Shown in pieces: positions 55,701-64,000 of a DNA stretch of 64,000 nt. Source of the stretch: Arcuatula senhousia (lineage: Eukaryota > Mollusca > Bivalvia > Mytilida > Mytilidae); NCBI GenBank assembly GCA_963971305.1, contig OZ020309.1, positions 17,787,001 through 17,851,000 of the forward strand, read 5' to 3'. Numbering within the stretch: position 1 is the stretch's first letter; each line of letters opens with the position of its first letter. A program made the translations under genes and the position numbers. The notes beneath the pieces were generated by a model. It was not told the DNA's origin, ran no database searches, and saw only the letters and a list, made by a program, of their open reading frames with translations.

Positions 55701-58001
55701 TTTGTCGTCTAAAATAGCTAAAAAAAACTAATCTTATACATCCTTGTGGATAACATAGAACCAGATGTACATAGGGGCATCCTAACATTGGAAGTCCGAA
55801 AGGGCAGAGAGAAAAACCAACAAAATGCAAACACTAACAAAAACAGAACGAAAAAAAAACAGACAACATAAAACACTGAAAGAGAAAAACAACTATATAG
55901 CAATCAGCAACGCGTACCTGGGTCGTAACGAAAGAACCAATGTACCCAGGTGTTCCGGAAAAGCAGTTTCTGCGTGCTATATCACGTGTGTGCTATAGCA
56001 AGCAAGAACTACTTACTCTTCCGGAACACCTGAGTTCACTCTTGTTTCGACTGGAGTTTGCGTTGTTGATTTGATATTTAATTATTTTGTGGTTCCATGT
56101 TTTACATGTTGTCTGTTTTTGTCCCGTTCTTGTTCGTGTTTACTGGTTTTGTCTCTGCCCTTTCGGACTTTTGACATTCGGATTCCCCATTGGTACCTCT
56201 GCTTCTTTCACACCCGTGCGCTGCAAACCGTCAATTCAGTTTGTCATTTAATCATATTACATGAAATCAAACAATGTGTTATATAAAAGAGGTATTTACC
56301 TTTTGCTTATCTTTTGCATTTTCAATATTTTGGTAGAGCGCCTCTAATGAGTCTTGCATAGACGAAACGCGCGTCAGGCGTAGCAAATTTTATTGTCTTG
56401 AACTTTGTTGTCATTTTTATTTATTATCAATGATTAGCAATTTCTTTTTTGTACGATGATAGTTTTGTTGTTCAAATTAATGTACTGAAGGCTCATTATT
56501 ATTCGTAGGGTAACAGTTTAAGCTGTTATCTTGCGTGGTATTGACCCACGCAATTGGATTCCCCACGAAGAGGAAATTTAACATTGATCTGGATGCTACA
56601 GACTTCAGAATCACGATTAAAAGAATTCACGAATTGATCCTTTTTCATCAAAATTGGTACCAACGATAATAAATTAATCCATAGTACATGCAAAAGATGA
56701 GTTTCACCACTACTTTTCGTTTGTGGTTTAAACAAATTAAGCTCTAAACTGGTCAACAAATGATTTAATTTTGTTATTTGATTTTTAAATATAAATATTA
56801 TACCTGAGAAGGCACAGAACACTGATGAATTAATGTTCCTTCTGATGAATAAAATTGGATTTCGTTTTGGCACTGGAGATTAGAAAGTCTGGTAAAACCA
56901 CCTAATGCAATGATTTTTCCACAATTTGACCATTCCATTTTTATACCTACAATAATAATATAAAATACATTATAACATACATAAGGTTAAAACAAGGTTT
57001 GAGTGAATGAATGCGTGCGTGAGTTTCTGCTTTTCTCTCTAGCAAAACTATTTTCAAGTAAAGAAATTGTCGCAAGTAAGTGCATGGATGTTTTAAATGC
57101 TACAATGTTAGTAATGCAGTTCCTTTTTTACAAAATTAAAAGAATGCAATGTTAGTACCCTGATTAAAGGTTACCAGACTGTAAGTGTAAACGCGCACAT
57201 ACATGTGCATAAGTAATGTGTTTCAGAAAGTAACTGTTAAAAACTCTGAACAGAGTTTCAAAAAAATTGTCAATGCTTAAATCTTTGAGAAAAAAATTTG
57301 AATTTTATAAATACCTGTAAGAAATGTGTAGATGATATGTGGGCAAGGATCATCTGGACTGGACATCAAATATATGGCACCATGGCGAAAACATACAGCT
57401 AAAGTATGAGCTTCGTCTAAAATAGAACAGTTATGACTAGTTGCAATCCATAACCGTTAAAGTTGCCTCACATATTTTCTTTTTAACAGATGGTTAACAC
57501 AGTTCAAAGATAAAATGCAGCACTTTTTGTGCGATGTTTAATTGTTACATAATAAATCTTTTTTAAAGACATGGATAAAAAGCTCATTTTCAGTATACAA
57601 GGGAAATGGTCTAGATTGCTTACATTTTTGTCTACAGTTTCAAACAACAATTGCTCACGAGCCTACGTGAAACTAAAGAATGTCTCACAATATGGTTTAT
57701 TTTCTGATTCGAAATGTTTAGTAATCTTCCATATGCGTGCCTGTTTGATACGGAAGAATGCCTTTGATTGGTTTATATTCTGATCTGTAATTTCTTATGA
57801 TAAATTAGATTGGCTCTAACCTTTTGGAGATATTGATTGTCTGCTCGTTGGTGTGTTTCCCTCACTTTCATCCATGTTGAATTTTTCAGACGACCACGCC
57901 ATTGTGAGTATTTCCATCCCACTCTGAACTGCAATTTGTGTCAACATCACACCAGAAGCACTCATAAGAATAATTTGGCCATCCGATGTGCCGAACATGA
58001 C
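40642..58001 (-). CDS. TULP4: Tubby-like protein 4, last ten coding exons
   Basis: Ten exons (58001-57821, 57416-57315, 56946-56804, 53668-53441, 46829-46592, 46145-45958, 45066-44832, 44473-43368, 42839-42675, 40758-40642) join at GT-AG sites with matching phases to give 900 codons plus stop. In order they encode the last WD40 blades (MFGTSDGQI), a SOCS box (residues about 170-218), the first tubby strands ([19 protein letters not shown]), the diagnostic SNIWGTKF and [15 protein letters not shown], a long disordered insert and the tubby C-terminus. TULP4 is thought to be a substrate receptor for a cullin-RING ubiquitin ligase through its SOCS box, with WD40 and tubby domains for binding. The vertebrate protein is about 1,540 residues. 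Here the insert is much shorter. The N-terminal exons must lie beyond 58 kb, and I did not find them up to 64 kb. Confidence 0.93.
40826..41135 (+). repeat. 'gatgtggaataagt' dispersed repeat
   Basis: Begins 'gatgtggaataagtgtacg' and ends 'aaaatgtggcggggttaaac', the same limits as at 20650-20960. It lies in the last TULP4 intron, antisense to the gene. Confidence 0.7.
42428..42568 (+). repeat. Fragment of the 358-bp family
   Basis: 'gagcgcctctgatgagtctt' to 'gtgtggaactttgttgct'. It lies in a TULP4 intron about 100 bp from the exon at 42675. Confidence 0.8.
42675..42839 (-). CDS. TULP4: TULP4 exon: tubby C-terminal strands
   Basis: 55 codons between 'ctgttttag' and AAACAA|GTGAGT. It encodes [37 protein letters not shown], the tubby signature shared with TUB itself (GRVTQASVKNFQI). 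Confidence 0.95.
43368..44473 (-). CDS. TULP4: TULP4 exon: large disordered insert
   Basis: 1106 bp between 'ttttatttcag' and AAAAG|GTTGGT, encoding about 368 residues rich in Ser, Asn, Asp and Glu with no folded domain. Short serine-proline clusters ([19 protein letters not shown]) could be phosphorylated. It occupies the place of the long proline-rich insert of vertebrate TULP4 but is shorter and of different composition, and it alone would not identify the gene. Confidence 0.85.
44832..45066 (-). CDS. TULP4: TULP4 exon: tubby strands with SNIWGTKF
   Basis: Acceptor 'ctaattgcag'. It encodes [20 protein letters not shown] and [15 protein letters not shown], the most conserved TULP4 block. 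The donor is chosen as TTTTT|GTACGC because phase 1 is needed; A|GTGGGA about 24 bases earlier also fits the phase, so the last eight residues are uncertain. Confidence 0.9.
45067..45957 (-). other. TULP4 intron with a 108-bp hairpin element
   Basis: The arms 45181-45205 and 45264-45288 are inverted copies (aattaaaagtagacgggg against its complement with a few changes), with a 58-bp loop, which fits a tiny MITE. The rest is AT-rich. Confidence 0.55.
45958..46145 (-). CDS. TULP4: TULP4 exon: acidic and basic linker
   Basis: 188 bp between 'tttgtccag' and CCAGAA|GTATGT. It encodes [14 protein letters not shown], then a basic stretch ([14 protein letters not shown]) and [17 protein letters not shown], linking the two halves of the N-terminal tubby strands. 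The phases fit both neighbours. Confidence 0.88.
46146..46591 (-). other. TULP4 intron
   Basis: 446 bp. Near 46400-46460 it has 'gaccttctaatgttgtgatt' and 'aaatgctgctgatgggagg', a fragment of the repeat seen twice at 47.1-47.8 kb. Confidence 0.5.
46592..46829 (-). CDS. TULP4: TULP4 exon: start of tubby domain
   Basis: 238 bp between 'attcttag' and AATG|GTAAGT. It encodes [27 protein letters not shown] and [20 protein letters not shown], the first tubby strands in their TULP4-specific form. Confidence 0.95.
47085..47795 (+). repeat. Nested direct repeats
   Basis: A roughly 200-bp block ('gcttccttgttcgaacgttt', 'aaatgctactgatgagaggt') occurs at about 47105-47285 and 47605-47795. Between them a roughly 128-bp block ('gtaattttgaaaccact', 'accagaggtcccc', 'cgtcagacttgtctga') occurs twice (from 47267 and 47395). 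Confidence 0.7.
48485..48524. repeat. Short hairpin
   Basis: CCCATGACAG (48485-48494) and CTGTCATGGG (48515-48524) form a perfect 10-bp stem with a 20-base loop. Confidence 0.6.
48649..50110. mobile_element. Foldback DNA element with 37-bp perfect TIRs
   Basis: 48649-48685 and 50074-50110 are exact inverted copies beginning TAATGGCCCTGTCACACTAT. Both continue inward for 200-400 bp as CpG-rich arms built from variants of 'acgttggc', 'aacgtgtg' and 'gcgttcg'; the middle (about 48900-49670) is AT-rich with no transposase. Outside the TIRs, 48584-48630 and about 50112-50160 are also weak inverted copies ('ttcttacac', 'gggatttctt'), so the element or its target extends further. No clean direct target duplication was found. 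It lies in the 6.6-kb TULP4 intron. Confidence 0.8.
50700..51523 (+). repeat. Dispersed mollusc-type repeat with 'caggtgagc' end
   Basis: Starts around 'catcacctggcgtcc' and 'tcgtcgtctg', contains 'catggccatcgttactaaaa', internal units ('ttataagggtacagcccctt' against 'ttatagggtacaacccctt') and ends 'ccaggtgagcgattcaggct' with a small hairpin (ggctcc/gggagcc). A related element starts at 63100 with 'agctcacctgacccg', the complementary end. Family name unknown to me. Confidence 0.6.
53250..53420. repeat. Dispersed repeat next to a TULP4 splice donor
   Basis: 'ctgtggattcatttatttac', 'gttcgtggattttaaaattc' and 'tacgaaaaatacgaaattga' form a partly self-complementary element of a kind common in mollusc genomes. 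It ends about 20 bp from the exon at 53441. Confidence 0.5.
53441..53668 (-). CDS. TULP4: TULP4 exon: WD40 end and SOCS box
   Basis: 76 codons between 'atcttttcag' and [32 protein letters not shown] is the WD40 end; the SOCS box follows ([26 protein letters not shown]), the segment expected to bind elongin BC. A dispersed repeat ends about 20 bp beyond the donor. Confidence 0.93.
54091..54747. mobile_element. Foldback MITE built of 'cagttctagaactg' modules
   Basis: 31-bp TIRs at 54091-54121 and 54717-54747 (acatac, one variable base, gttgag, one variable base, then ccagttctaacatctct) match at 29 of 31 positions. Both arms, about 54122-54335 and 54465-54716, consist of short modules such as 'ctgacagttctagaactg', 'aggccctgacagtttagaac' and 'cagaacaggttagaactgtc'. 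The 130-bp centre is AT-rich. There is no coding capacity. It lies in a TULP4 intron. No target duplication could be settled. Confidence 0.85.
55393..55502 (+). repeat. Exact 55-bp tandem duplication
   Basis: 'acggaataacgagggaataa' starts at 55393 and again at 55448, and the two 55-bp copies are identical by eye, so the event is recent. Confidence 0.8.
55775..56215. mobile_element. Near-palindrome of two 'ccctttcggacttt' repeats
   Basis: A reverse copy (55775-55985, 'gaagtccgaaagggcagaga') meets a forward copy (about 55990-56215, 'tgccctttcggacttttgac') head to head around 'atcacgtgtgtgctatag'. The arms are about 210 bp with almost no spacer. The same arrangement with a 540-bp core exists at 5915-6900, which suggests that the family's natural form is a foldback element. 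Confidence 0.7.
56310..56420 (+). repeat. Fragment of the 358-bp family
   Basis: 'tggtagagcgcctctaatga' to 'tgaactttgttgtcattttt', forward, in a TULP4 intron. Confidence 0.8.
56804..56946 (-). CDS. TULP4: TULP4 exon: WD40 region
   Basis: 143 bp between 'ttattgtag' and TCTCAG|GTATAA. It encodes [19 protein letters not shown] and ends SVPSQ. It corresponds to the TULP4 segment that has VAQWCTQGDLLAVAG in vertebrates. Confidence 0.88.
56947..57314 (-). other. TULP4 intron
   Basis: 368 bp, AT-rich; no repeat or RNA gene recognised. Confidence 0.6.
57315..57416 (-). CDS. TULP4: TULP4 exon: WD40 region
   Basis: 102 bp between 'tattttag' and CTTACAG|GTAT. It encodes [19 protein letters not shown]; enters with 2 bases and leaves with 1, agreeing with both neighbours. 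Confidence 0.88.
57417..57820 (-). other. TULP4 intron
   Basis: 404 bp, AT-rich; the 70-codon + strand frame inside it has no recognisable domain. Confidence 0.6.
57821..58001 (-). CDS. TULP4: TULP4 exon: WD40 blade (first in window)
   Basis: Acceptor 'ccttttag' and donor AAAAG|GTTAGA. It encodes [17 protein letters not shown] and [12 protein letters not shown]; phase 0 in, phase 1 out. The match to the TULP4 segment around 'FGTADGQ' is clear. Confidence 0.9.
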
Positions 58002-58389
58002 CTAAAAGGAATGGATGTAAAGTATGCATATGCATAAGTTAAATTCACAATTTATGCAGTTAAAATATTCAAGAAATATACTTTTCTATTGTGTATTTTC
58101 ATTGTGTCGCTGCTTTATGTATTTTGTGTCGGAAAGTCACATCTCATTGTCTTAATCTCACGCACATAAAGAAATGAAAGTTCACGGTTATTCCACATCT
58201 CATTATCTTCTTCTAGTCAAAAAGGAAATACAAGGAAACACATATCACATTTGAAGCATTAAAATACGAAAACCTTTAGACATTTTCCTCGATTAAATCA
58301 GAAAGTCAATTCAGTTTTATTTTTAATGACAGTTTACATATCATCTGTCTCATTTAAAACGTCTCCGGCGACACATGCACAGATGTTTT

Positions 58390-59070
58390 GATTAAAAGTT
58401 CAGGCGATGTATGCCAATCCCCTTTTGGTAAACGAAAACAATATGAATTCAAAGGGTCAGGCAAAGTATGTCATCACCTGTTTGATAAACGATAAAAACA
58501 TATTGAAAGGGTCAGGTAAAGTGTGTCAAACCCCTGTTTGATAAACGATTTAAAAAACTATGTTGAAAGGGCCAGGTTAAGTGTGTCATCCCCTGTTTGA
58601 TAAACGATAAAAACTATGTTGAAAGGGCCAGGCAAAGTGTGTCATCCCCTTTTTGATAAACGATAAAAACTATGTTGAAAGGATCATGCAAAGTGTGTCA
58701 CCCCCTTTTTGATAAACAATAAAAATAAGTTGAAAGGGTCAGGCAAAGTGTGTCATCCCCTTTTTGATAAACGATAAAAAACATATTGAAAGGGTCAGGC
58801 AGTGTGTCATCCCCTGTTTGATAAACGATAAAAAAAAACATATTGAAAGGGTCAGGCAGTGTGTCATCCCCTGTTTGATAAACGATAAAAAAACATATTG
58901 AAAGGGTCAGGCAAAGTGTGTCACCCCTTTTTGATAAAAGACAGAAAAAATATCGAAACGGTCAGGCAAAGTGTGTCATCACCTGTTTGATAAACGATAA
59001 AAACATATTGAAAGAGTTAGGTAAAGTGTGTCACCCCTTTTTTGATAAACGATTAAAACATATTGAAAGG
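58390..59070 (+). repeat. Minisatellite array 1, 55-57 bp unit
   Basis: About twelve units of the form 'aaagggtcaggcaaagtgtg', 'tcatcccctttttgataaac', 'gataaaaacatattg', with single-base differences and small indels. Open frames in the array are an effect of the repeat. It probably lies in a TULP4 intron. Confidence 0.9.
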
Positions 59071-59079
59071 ATCACCCTT

Positions 59080-60305
59080 ATCAAACTGAAGTGTTTGCCG
59101 CAAGTTTGCAGCAAGTGTGCAGCAAACAAACGATGAACAATTTGCTTACCACAACAGTTTGCAGGTTGTTTGCCATAAGTTGCAAACATTTGGTGAACAT
59201 TGGAGCATTTTTCGGTGAATTTGCAGCAAGTTTACCAAAACTCTTATGATTACCAAAAGATCACTAAAAATCTCTGATGTTCACCAAAAGATTGCCACAA
59301 ACTCTTATAGTAAGAAATAGTCACCAGAAGCTTGCCAGAATTTTTTAATAGAATAATCTTATTTGCCAAAAGTTCACCGTAAAATTTAATTATATTTATA
59401 GTTGTATTTGCCAAAAGTTCACCAGAAAATTGAATCTGATTGGTTCTTGTTGTTTTTCCACAATTACATTTGAATCTCAGAAGAAAGAGGTCATGCATTT
59501 GTTTTGAACATGCTTAAAGATTGTGGAAATTATGGATCATGTTCAGTATAATTGTTGGATGTTTTGCCTTCTTATTAATATGAACAAACAATATACTTCT
59601 ATGTAATGAAACAAACAAGACATAACTGAAAATTAATGGAAAAGTGAGATATAATGATATTTGTGCAACAAAACAGTTACAAAATATCATGTGTGCAACA
59701 TATAAGGATTTATTCAACAGCTGAATCATTGAGTAAGTTTTGTGCATGCAGCTTTAAAATTATATATAAAATGTAATTTGACTTATTATTTTCTTAATTA
59801 ATATCTACAAGTTCATCCACTATATTTTTATTAGTACTTTTTCTCAAATAATTACATGTAATGTTCATGATAGTCATTTATATAGCAATTAGCATATAAG
59901 AAATTGATAACTTGAATTAAAAATTGTCTTAATTCAATTAGGTAAACTTTCACAGATAAAAATTACTTGAAATCAAGTTATAATGCACACAATGAACTTA
60001 ATGTAGGTCATAGAATACATTTGTATCAAGATAAATATTTGTGCGCCAGAAGAATCGCTGCTTATTCATCTGAGATAACCTATATTTATTACAATGTTCA
60101 CCGAAACATTCGCCACAAGCAATATCATTGTTCACCGCAAGTTTGCAGCAAGCTTTATTTGCATAATCATTGTTCACCGCAAGTTTGCGGCAAACCTAAT
60201 TTGCATGGTAAAATCATCGCCGTAAACTTGCATGAATTTGCGCTGCATATTTACTGCAAAAATTGCCGTAAGTTTGCAGCACATGTTCGCCGAAGGCCTA
60301 TTTTT
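59080..60305. other. Spacer between minisatellite arrays
   Basis: Its ends are rich in variants of 'ttcaccgcaagtttgcagca' and 'tttgccaaaagttcaccag', in both orientations (59080-59450 and 60090-60290). The middle is AT-rich and unassigned. It may be an element that inserted into a once continuous array. Confidence 0.5.
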
Positions 60306-60309
60306 TCGG

Positions 60310-60872
60310 TAAGGGCAGGCAACGTGTGTCATCCCCTTTTTCATAAACGATAACAATATGTTGAAAGGGTCATGCAAAGTGTGTCACCCCCTTTTTGATA
60401 AACGATAAAAAAACATTGAAAGGGCCAGGCAGTGTGTCATCTCCTGTTTGATAAACGATAAAAAACATACTGAAAGGGTCAGGCAAAGTATGTCATCACC
60501 TATTTGGTAAAGGATGAAAAATATGTTGAAAGGGTCAGGTAAAGTGTGTCACCCCCTTTTTGATAAACGATAAAAAAAAGACGAAAAGGTAAGGCAAAGT
60601 GCGTCACCCCTGTTTGATAAATGATAAAAATAAGTTGAAAGGGTCAGGCAAAGTATGTCATCACCTATTTGATAAACGATAAAAACATATTGAAAGGGTC
60701 AGGCAAAGTGTGTCACCCCCTTTTTGATAAACGATAAAAACATATTGAAAGGGTAAGGCAAAGTGTGTCATCCCCTGTTTTATAAACGATAAAAACATAT
60801 TGATAGGGTCAGGCAAAGTGTGTCACCCCCTTTTTGATAAAAGATAGAAAATATATTGAAACGGTCAGGCAA
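60310..60872 (+). repeat. Minisatellite array 2, same 55-57 bp unit
   Basis: About ten units of the same repeat in the same orientation as array 1, 1.2 kb away. It ends abruptly at 'ggcaaagtg' followed by 'ttaaatt'. Confidence 0.9.
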
Positions 60873-61049
60873 AGTGTTAAATTAAAACAGAATACTGTAC
60901 AAGTATTTGCTAGATAAGAATTAAACTTATTTTTTCAGATTCATTTTATTTATCTAACAATGTTGAACGAAGTGTTCGCAGGTTAAAATCAAAATTACCT
61001 ACTGTAAGGCAAAAATAAATTCTACAAACTTGACACACCCGACTTCAAC

Positions 61050-63060
61050 GTTATAAATCAGTTGGTTACCTAAACAATGATATCAAATACAAAAGCTCAG
61101 AGTTTCCAAGGTAGGCAATAAGATATCAAATCCTCGAAAACCACTATTTCTTGCCTTTTTCTTTAAGGGGTTTATCATATTTCATTTAGTTATGAGTCTC
61201 CAAAAGTAGGTTACATTTAATTAAGTGCCTCGAGTGTTTGTCAAATAACATCTGAACATTAAAATGTGTAGCCATAAAAAGAAACAATGTAAACAATGCC
61301 GTTCATCCTTTGACATCAAGATAACCTTTGTCGCAAGACCAGCTTACTACAAATTAATTAGAACACAAACCGAGATAATAGAGTCAGGAAAAAATTATGT
61401 CTCCCTTTGGAATTTGTGACAATAAGCTTATTCTCTCAAAATACAATAGTACATCACTATTGATGAGAGTTGTGTGCAACAATGGCGGATTTCTAATGAA
61501 TGCCACTCTAATCAACATAGTTGGTGAATGAGAGACAATTAGATTATGGGTTGCGCATCCTTGGTAGTGAGAACTTAACAAAAGAATAAGGTGTAAAGCG
61601 GCAAATCTTAATTATATCTACAACAACAGATATCCTTAAAGGATATACATATATATCCATAACAAAAAGGACCAGACCTCATGCTGAAAATGCTACAACA
61701 GTTTGATATCACAGGTGGGTGTCACCAATTTAAGTGGTCCGAACATTTCTACTTGTCATTAATCCTTAAAGTGTGTTCGTTAAACAGTAACGGCACTTAA
61801 AAAGCAAGTTATATCAAATCATGCAAGTACTTCTATGATAAAATTAAGAATGAACAGTATTTGTATTATCAGGAACATTAAAAATATCAGGCTTTAAAAA
61901 GAAACATTTTAAACAGTGCTCAAAATCTTATGACATCAAGTTAACCTTTGTCACAAGACCGACTTAATACAAACTTATTACAAAACAAACGAGATAATAG
62001 AAAGATCAAAATCACGTCCCCCGAAAGAATTTATAAGTAGACGCTTTCGTCAGTGTTAAGATTGAAAGGGGTGCTTATATTTTGGCGTAAAATTATTGTG
62101 ATGGTATCTTACCCAAAACGGTACTCTTAATATATAAACTAATATTTCGTGTATTCTAATTTTCGCTGTTTTCGATGTTTGTCGCTCATAAAATTACCAG
62201 CATAAACTACTCACATTACAATAGTACATCACTATTAACAAAAGTTCTTTGCAACATGGCTGTTTCTACATTTTGATCAACATGTTGATGAATAACTGAC
62301 AATTAAATCAAGGTGTTTGAGAAGTTAACAAACGGATAAGGTTGAAAGCCATATATGAGTTATATTAGTGAGTATACAAAACAGATATCCAAAAATGATA
62401 AAACATATCAATATCAGAGAGGGCCAAATCTGCAAATCCTCTGTAAAATACATTATCTTGATACATTTTTGTAGCCTACGTAGGTCAGAAAAGTGTCCAT
62501 CTTTCCTATGTTTACATTTCTAAAACGTGTTTGTCAAAAAGTGATGTTATTATAAATTTCGAATCATGGAAATAGCCTCATGATAAAATTATGAACGCAG
62601 AGTATCAACTTAACAATAAAATACATGTATCAAGTTTTAAATAGAAACAGTATAACATTGCTCAAATCCTATGACATTAAGATACCCTATGTCACAAGAC
62701 CAGCTTACTACAAATTAATTAGAACACAAACCAAGATAATAAAGTGATAGAAAAATTACGTCTCCCAATCGAATTCTTGACAATAAGCTTATCCACAATG
62801 CAATTTGACAGTTCTGTACAAAATGGCGGTTTCCTAATGAAGGCTTGCTAATCAACATGGCTGATGAATGAGATACAATTAGATTATTGGTTTCGTATAC
62901 TGGGTTTTGGGAATTTAACAAAAGGATAAAGTGGAGAGTCGTAAATCTTGATTATATCTACAAAAACAGATATCCCAAAAGGATGATGCATAATACCATA
63001 TCATATAGGGCTACATGCTGCAAACTCTTGGTGAAAAACATTATGTTGATAGGCTTTTTA
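61050..63060. repeat. Three diverged tandem units of 0.6-0.75 kb
   Basis: The block 'tttgacatcaagataacctt' begins near 61310; related blocks begin near 61929 and 62671, each followed by 'tcacaagaccagcttacta' or similar, a 'cagt..caaaatggcgg' region and 'gacaattagattat' or similar. Spacing is 618 and 742 bp. Short - strand frames in units 1 and 3 share NLIVSHS, but only because the DNA is related. Confidence 0.65.
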
Positions 63061-63099
63061 ATTAACGGTGGAAGGGTTAATACGAGTATATGTTACTTT

Positions 63100-64000
63100 T
63101 TTAGCTCACCTGACCCGAAAAATATCGTTCGGATTTTTGATTCGTAAAAAAACATGGCCGCCATGGCTAAAAATAGAACAGGGGGGTCAAATTACAGTTT
63201 TTTGCAAATAACTCAAAAACGGTAACAGATATCAAAATTCTGGCATAGGGTAAAAGTGATCAGCACCTCAAGATCTACCTGCCTAGAAATTTTCAAGAAG
63301 ATCCAACAATCGATGTAGGAGTAATTGCCCTTTTTCTGGATTTTTTTTTCAAAATTTTGCACTTATTTAGCCCTATATCTTGAAAACTATACAATATATT
63401 TTAAAAATTCAAAATGCAGATGATTGAGCACATCAAGATCTACATTTCATGTAATTAGGTCAAAGCTGTAGAACCATTCGTTTAGGAGTTATGACCCTTA
63501 AAGTGTCAAAATTTACCGTTTTTCATTACTTTTCCCCTGAATTTCAAAGATTAACTTGTCCGACACAATATATCCAACTTCAACCAAACTTGGCACAGTT
63601 GTTTAATAGCACATATGCTACAATTCTATCGTTCAGATTTTTGATTCGTCAAAAAAAATGGCCGCCATGGCTAAAAATAGAACATAGGTGTAAATTGCAG
63701 TTTTTTGCTAATAACTCAAAAATGGTTACAGATATTAAAATTCTGATGGGAGACAAAAGTGATCAGCATCTCAAGATCTACCTGATATGGGAGTTTCAAG
63801 AAGATCCAACAACTGATGTGGGAGTTATTGCCCTTTTTCTGGATTTTTTTCAAAATTTTTCACTTGATTAGCCATATATCTTGAAAACTATACAAGATAT
63901 TTCAAGAATTTGAATTGCATATAATTAAGCACATCAAGATCTACATTTCATGTATTTAGATCAAAGCTGTAGGATCATTTCTTTTAGGAGTTATTGTCCT
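63100..64000 (+). repeat. Dispersed repeat with 500-bp internal periodicity
   Basis: Starts 'ttagctcacctgacccg'. 'tggccgccatggctaaaaat' occurs at about 63151 and again at 63659, and the following blocks ('gatcagcacctcaagatcta' against 'gatcagcatctcaagatcta') recur in order. It continues past the window end. It is related by its 'agctcacctg' end to the element at 50.7-51.5 kb. Confidence 0.65.

Larger units (their letters stand above)
53669..56803 (-). other. TULP4 3.1-kb intron
   Basis: Holds the 54091-54747 foldback, an exact 55-bp tandem duplication (55393-55502), the palindromic repeat pair at 55775-56215 and a 358-bp family fragment (56310-56420). No exon was seen. Confidence 0.6.

Noticed and set aside
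58918..59136. Protein-coding repeat protein in the minisatellite
   Set aside because: Units vary in length by amounts that break the frame, and stops occur in neighbouring units.
58390..60872. CRISPR-like array
   Set aside because: Units are contiguous, with no unique spacers of constant length, and the DNA is animal nuclear sequence.
63491..63871. 126-codon + strand gene
   Set aside because: It overlaps a dispersed repeat with 500-bp periodicity, and the first unit at 63.1-63.5 kb does not keep the frame.
58002..64000. Upstream WD40 exons of TULP4
   Set aside because: I looked on the - strand for frames ending at a donor in phase 0 with WD40-like sequence and found only repeats, so the next exon is probably outside the window.

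Overview
The window is AT-rich animal nuclear DNA with spliced genes, dense short repeats and several kinds of transposon. It most likely comes from a bivalve mollusc, and the repeats that I recognise point to a marine mussel of the genus Mytilus. That assignment rests on recognising repeat motifs (for example a 'gacgaaacgcgcgtcaggcg' motif present in many copies) and is inference, not a database match. There are no bacterial-style operons, CRISPR arrays or rRNA genes.

Layout. 1-14.4 kb: no intact gene. It holds diverged segmental duplications, many dispersed repeats and three decayed fragments of Penelope-like reverse transcriptase elements. 14.47-15.93 kb: one kelch-like open reading frame on the + strand behind a good splice acceptor. 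16-29 kb: repeat-rich. It contains a 358-bp tandem repeat, a 22-bp minisatellite, two nested inverted-repeat transposons, two tRNA-derived SINEs, a Penelope-like fragment with an intact YIDD motif, and four diverged copies of a module ending in ATGGAAATT. 30.3-30.7 kb: a small CpG-rich island with a possible short gene on the - strand. 31.78-36.06 kb: a pogo/Tigger-like DNA transposon on the - strand with an intact 509-residue transposase and an unfamiliar 281-residue second gene. 36-40.6 kb: dispersed repeats. 40.64-58.00 kb: the last ten coding exons of a TULP4 (tubby-like protein 4) gene on the - strand. 58-64 kb: probably TULP4 intron, with two minisatellite arrays and other tandem repeats.

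The best-supported host gene is TULP4. Ten exons joined at consensus splice sites keep one frame for 900 codons plus stop. They encode the end of the WD40 region, a SOCS box and a tubby domain interrupted by a long low-complexity insert. Its introns carry at least two foldback elements, a hairpin MITE and several dispersed repeats.

The most interesting object is the two-gene Tigger-like element: both reading frames are open and the DDD catalytic triad is present. The second protein looks like a basic, acidic and coiled-coil accessory factor that I cannot assign. Two foldback elements, at 48.65-50.11 kb and 54.09-54.75 kb, and the nested pair at 21.18-23.94 kb have clean terminal inverted repeats and no visible transposase, so they are probably non-autonomous.
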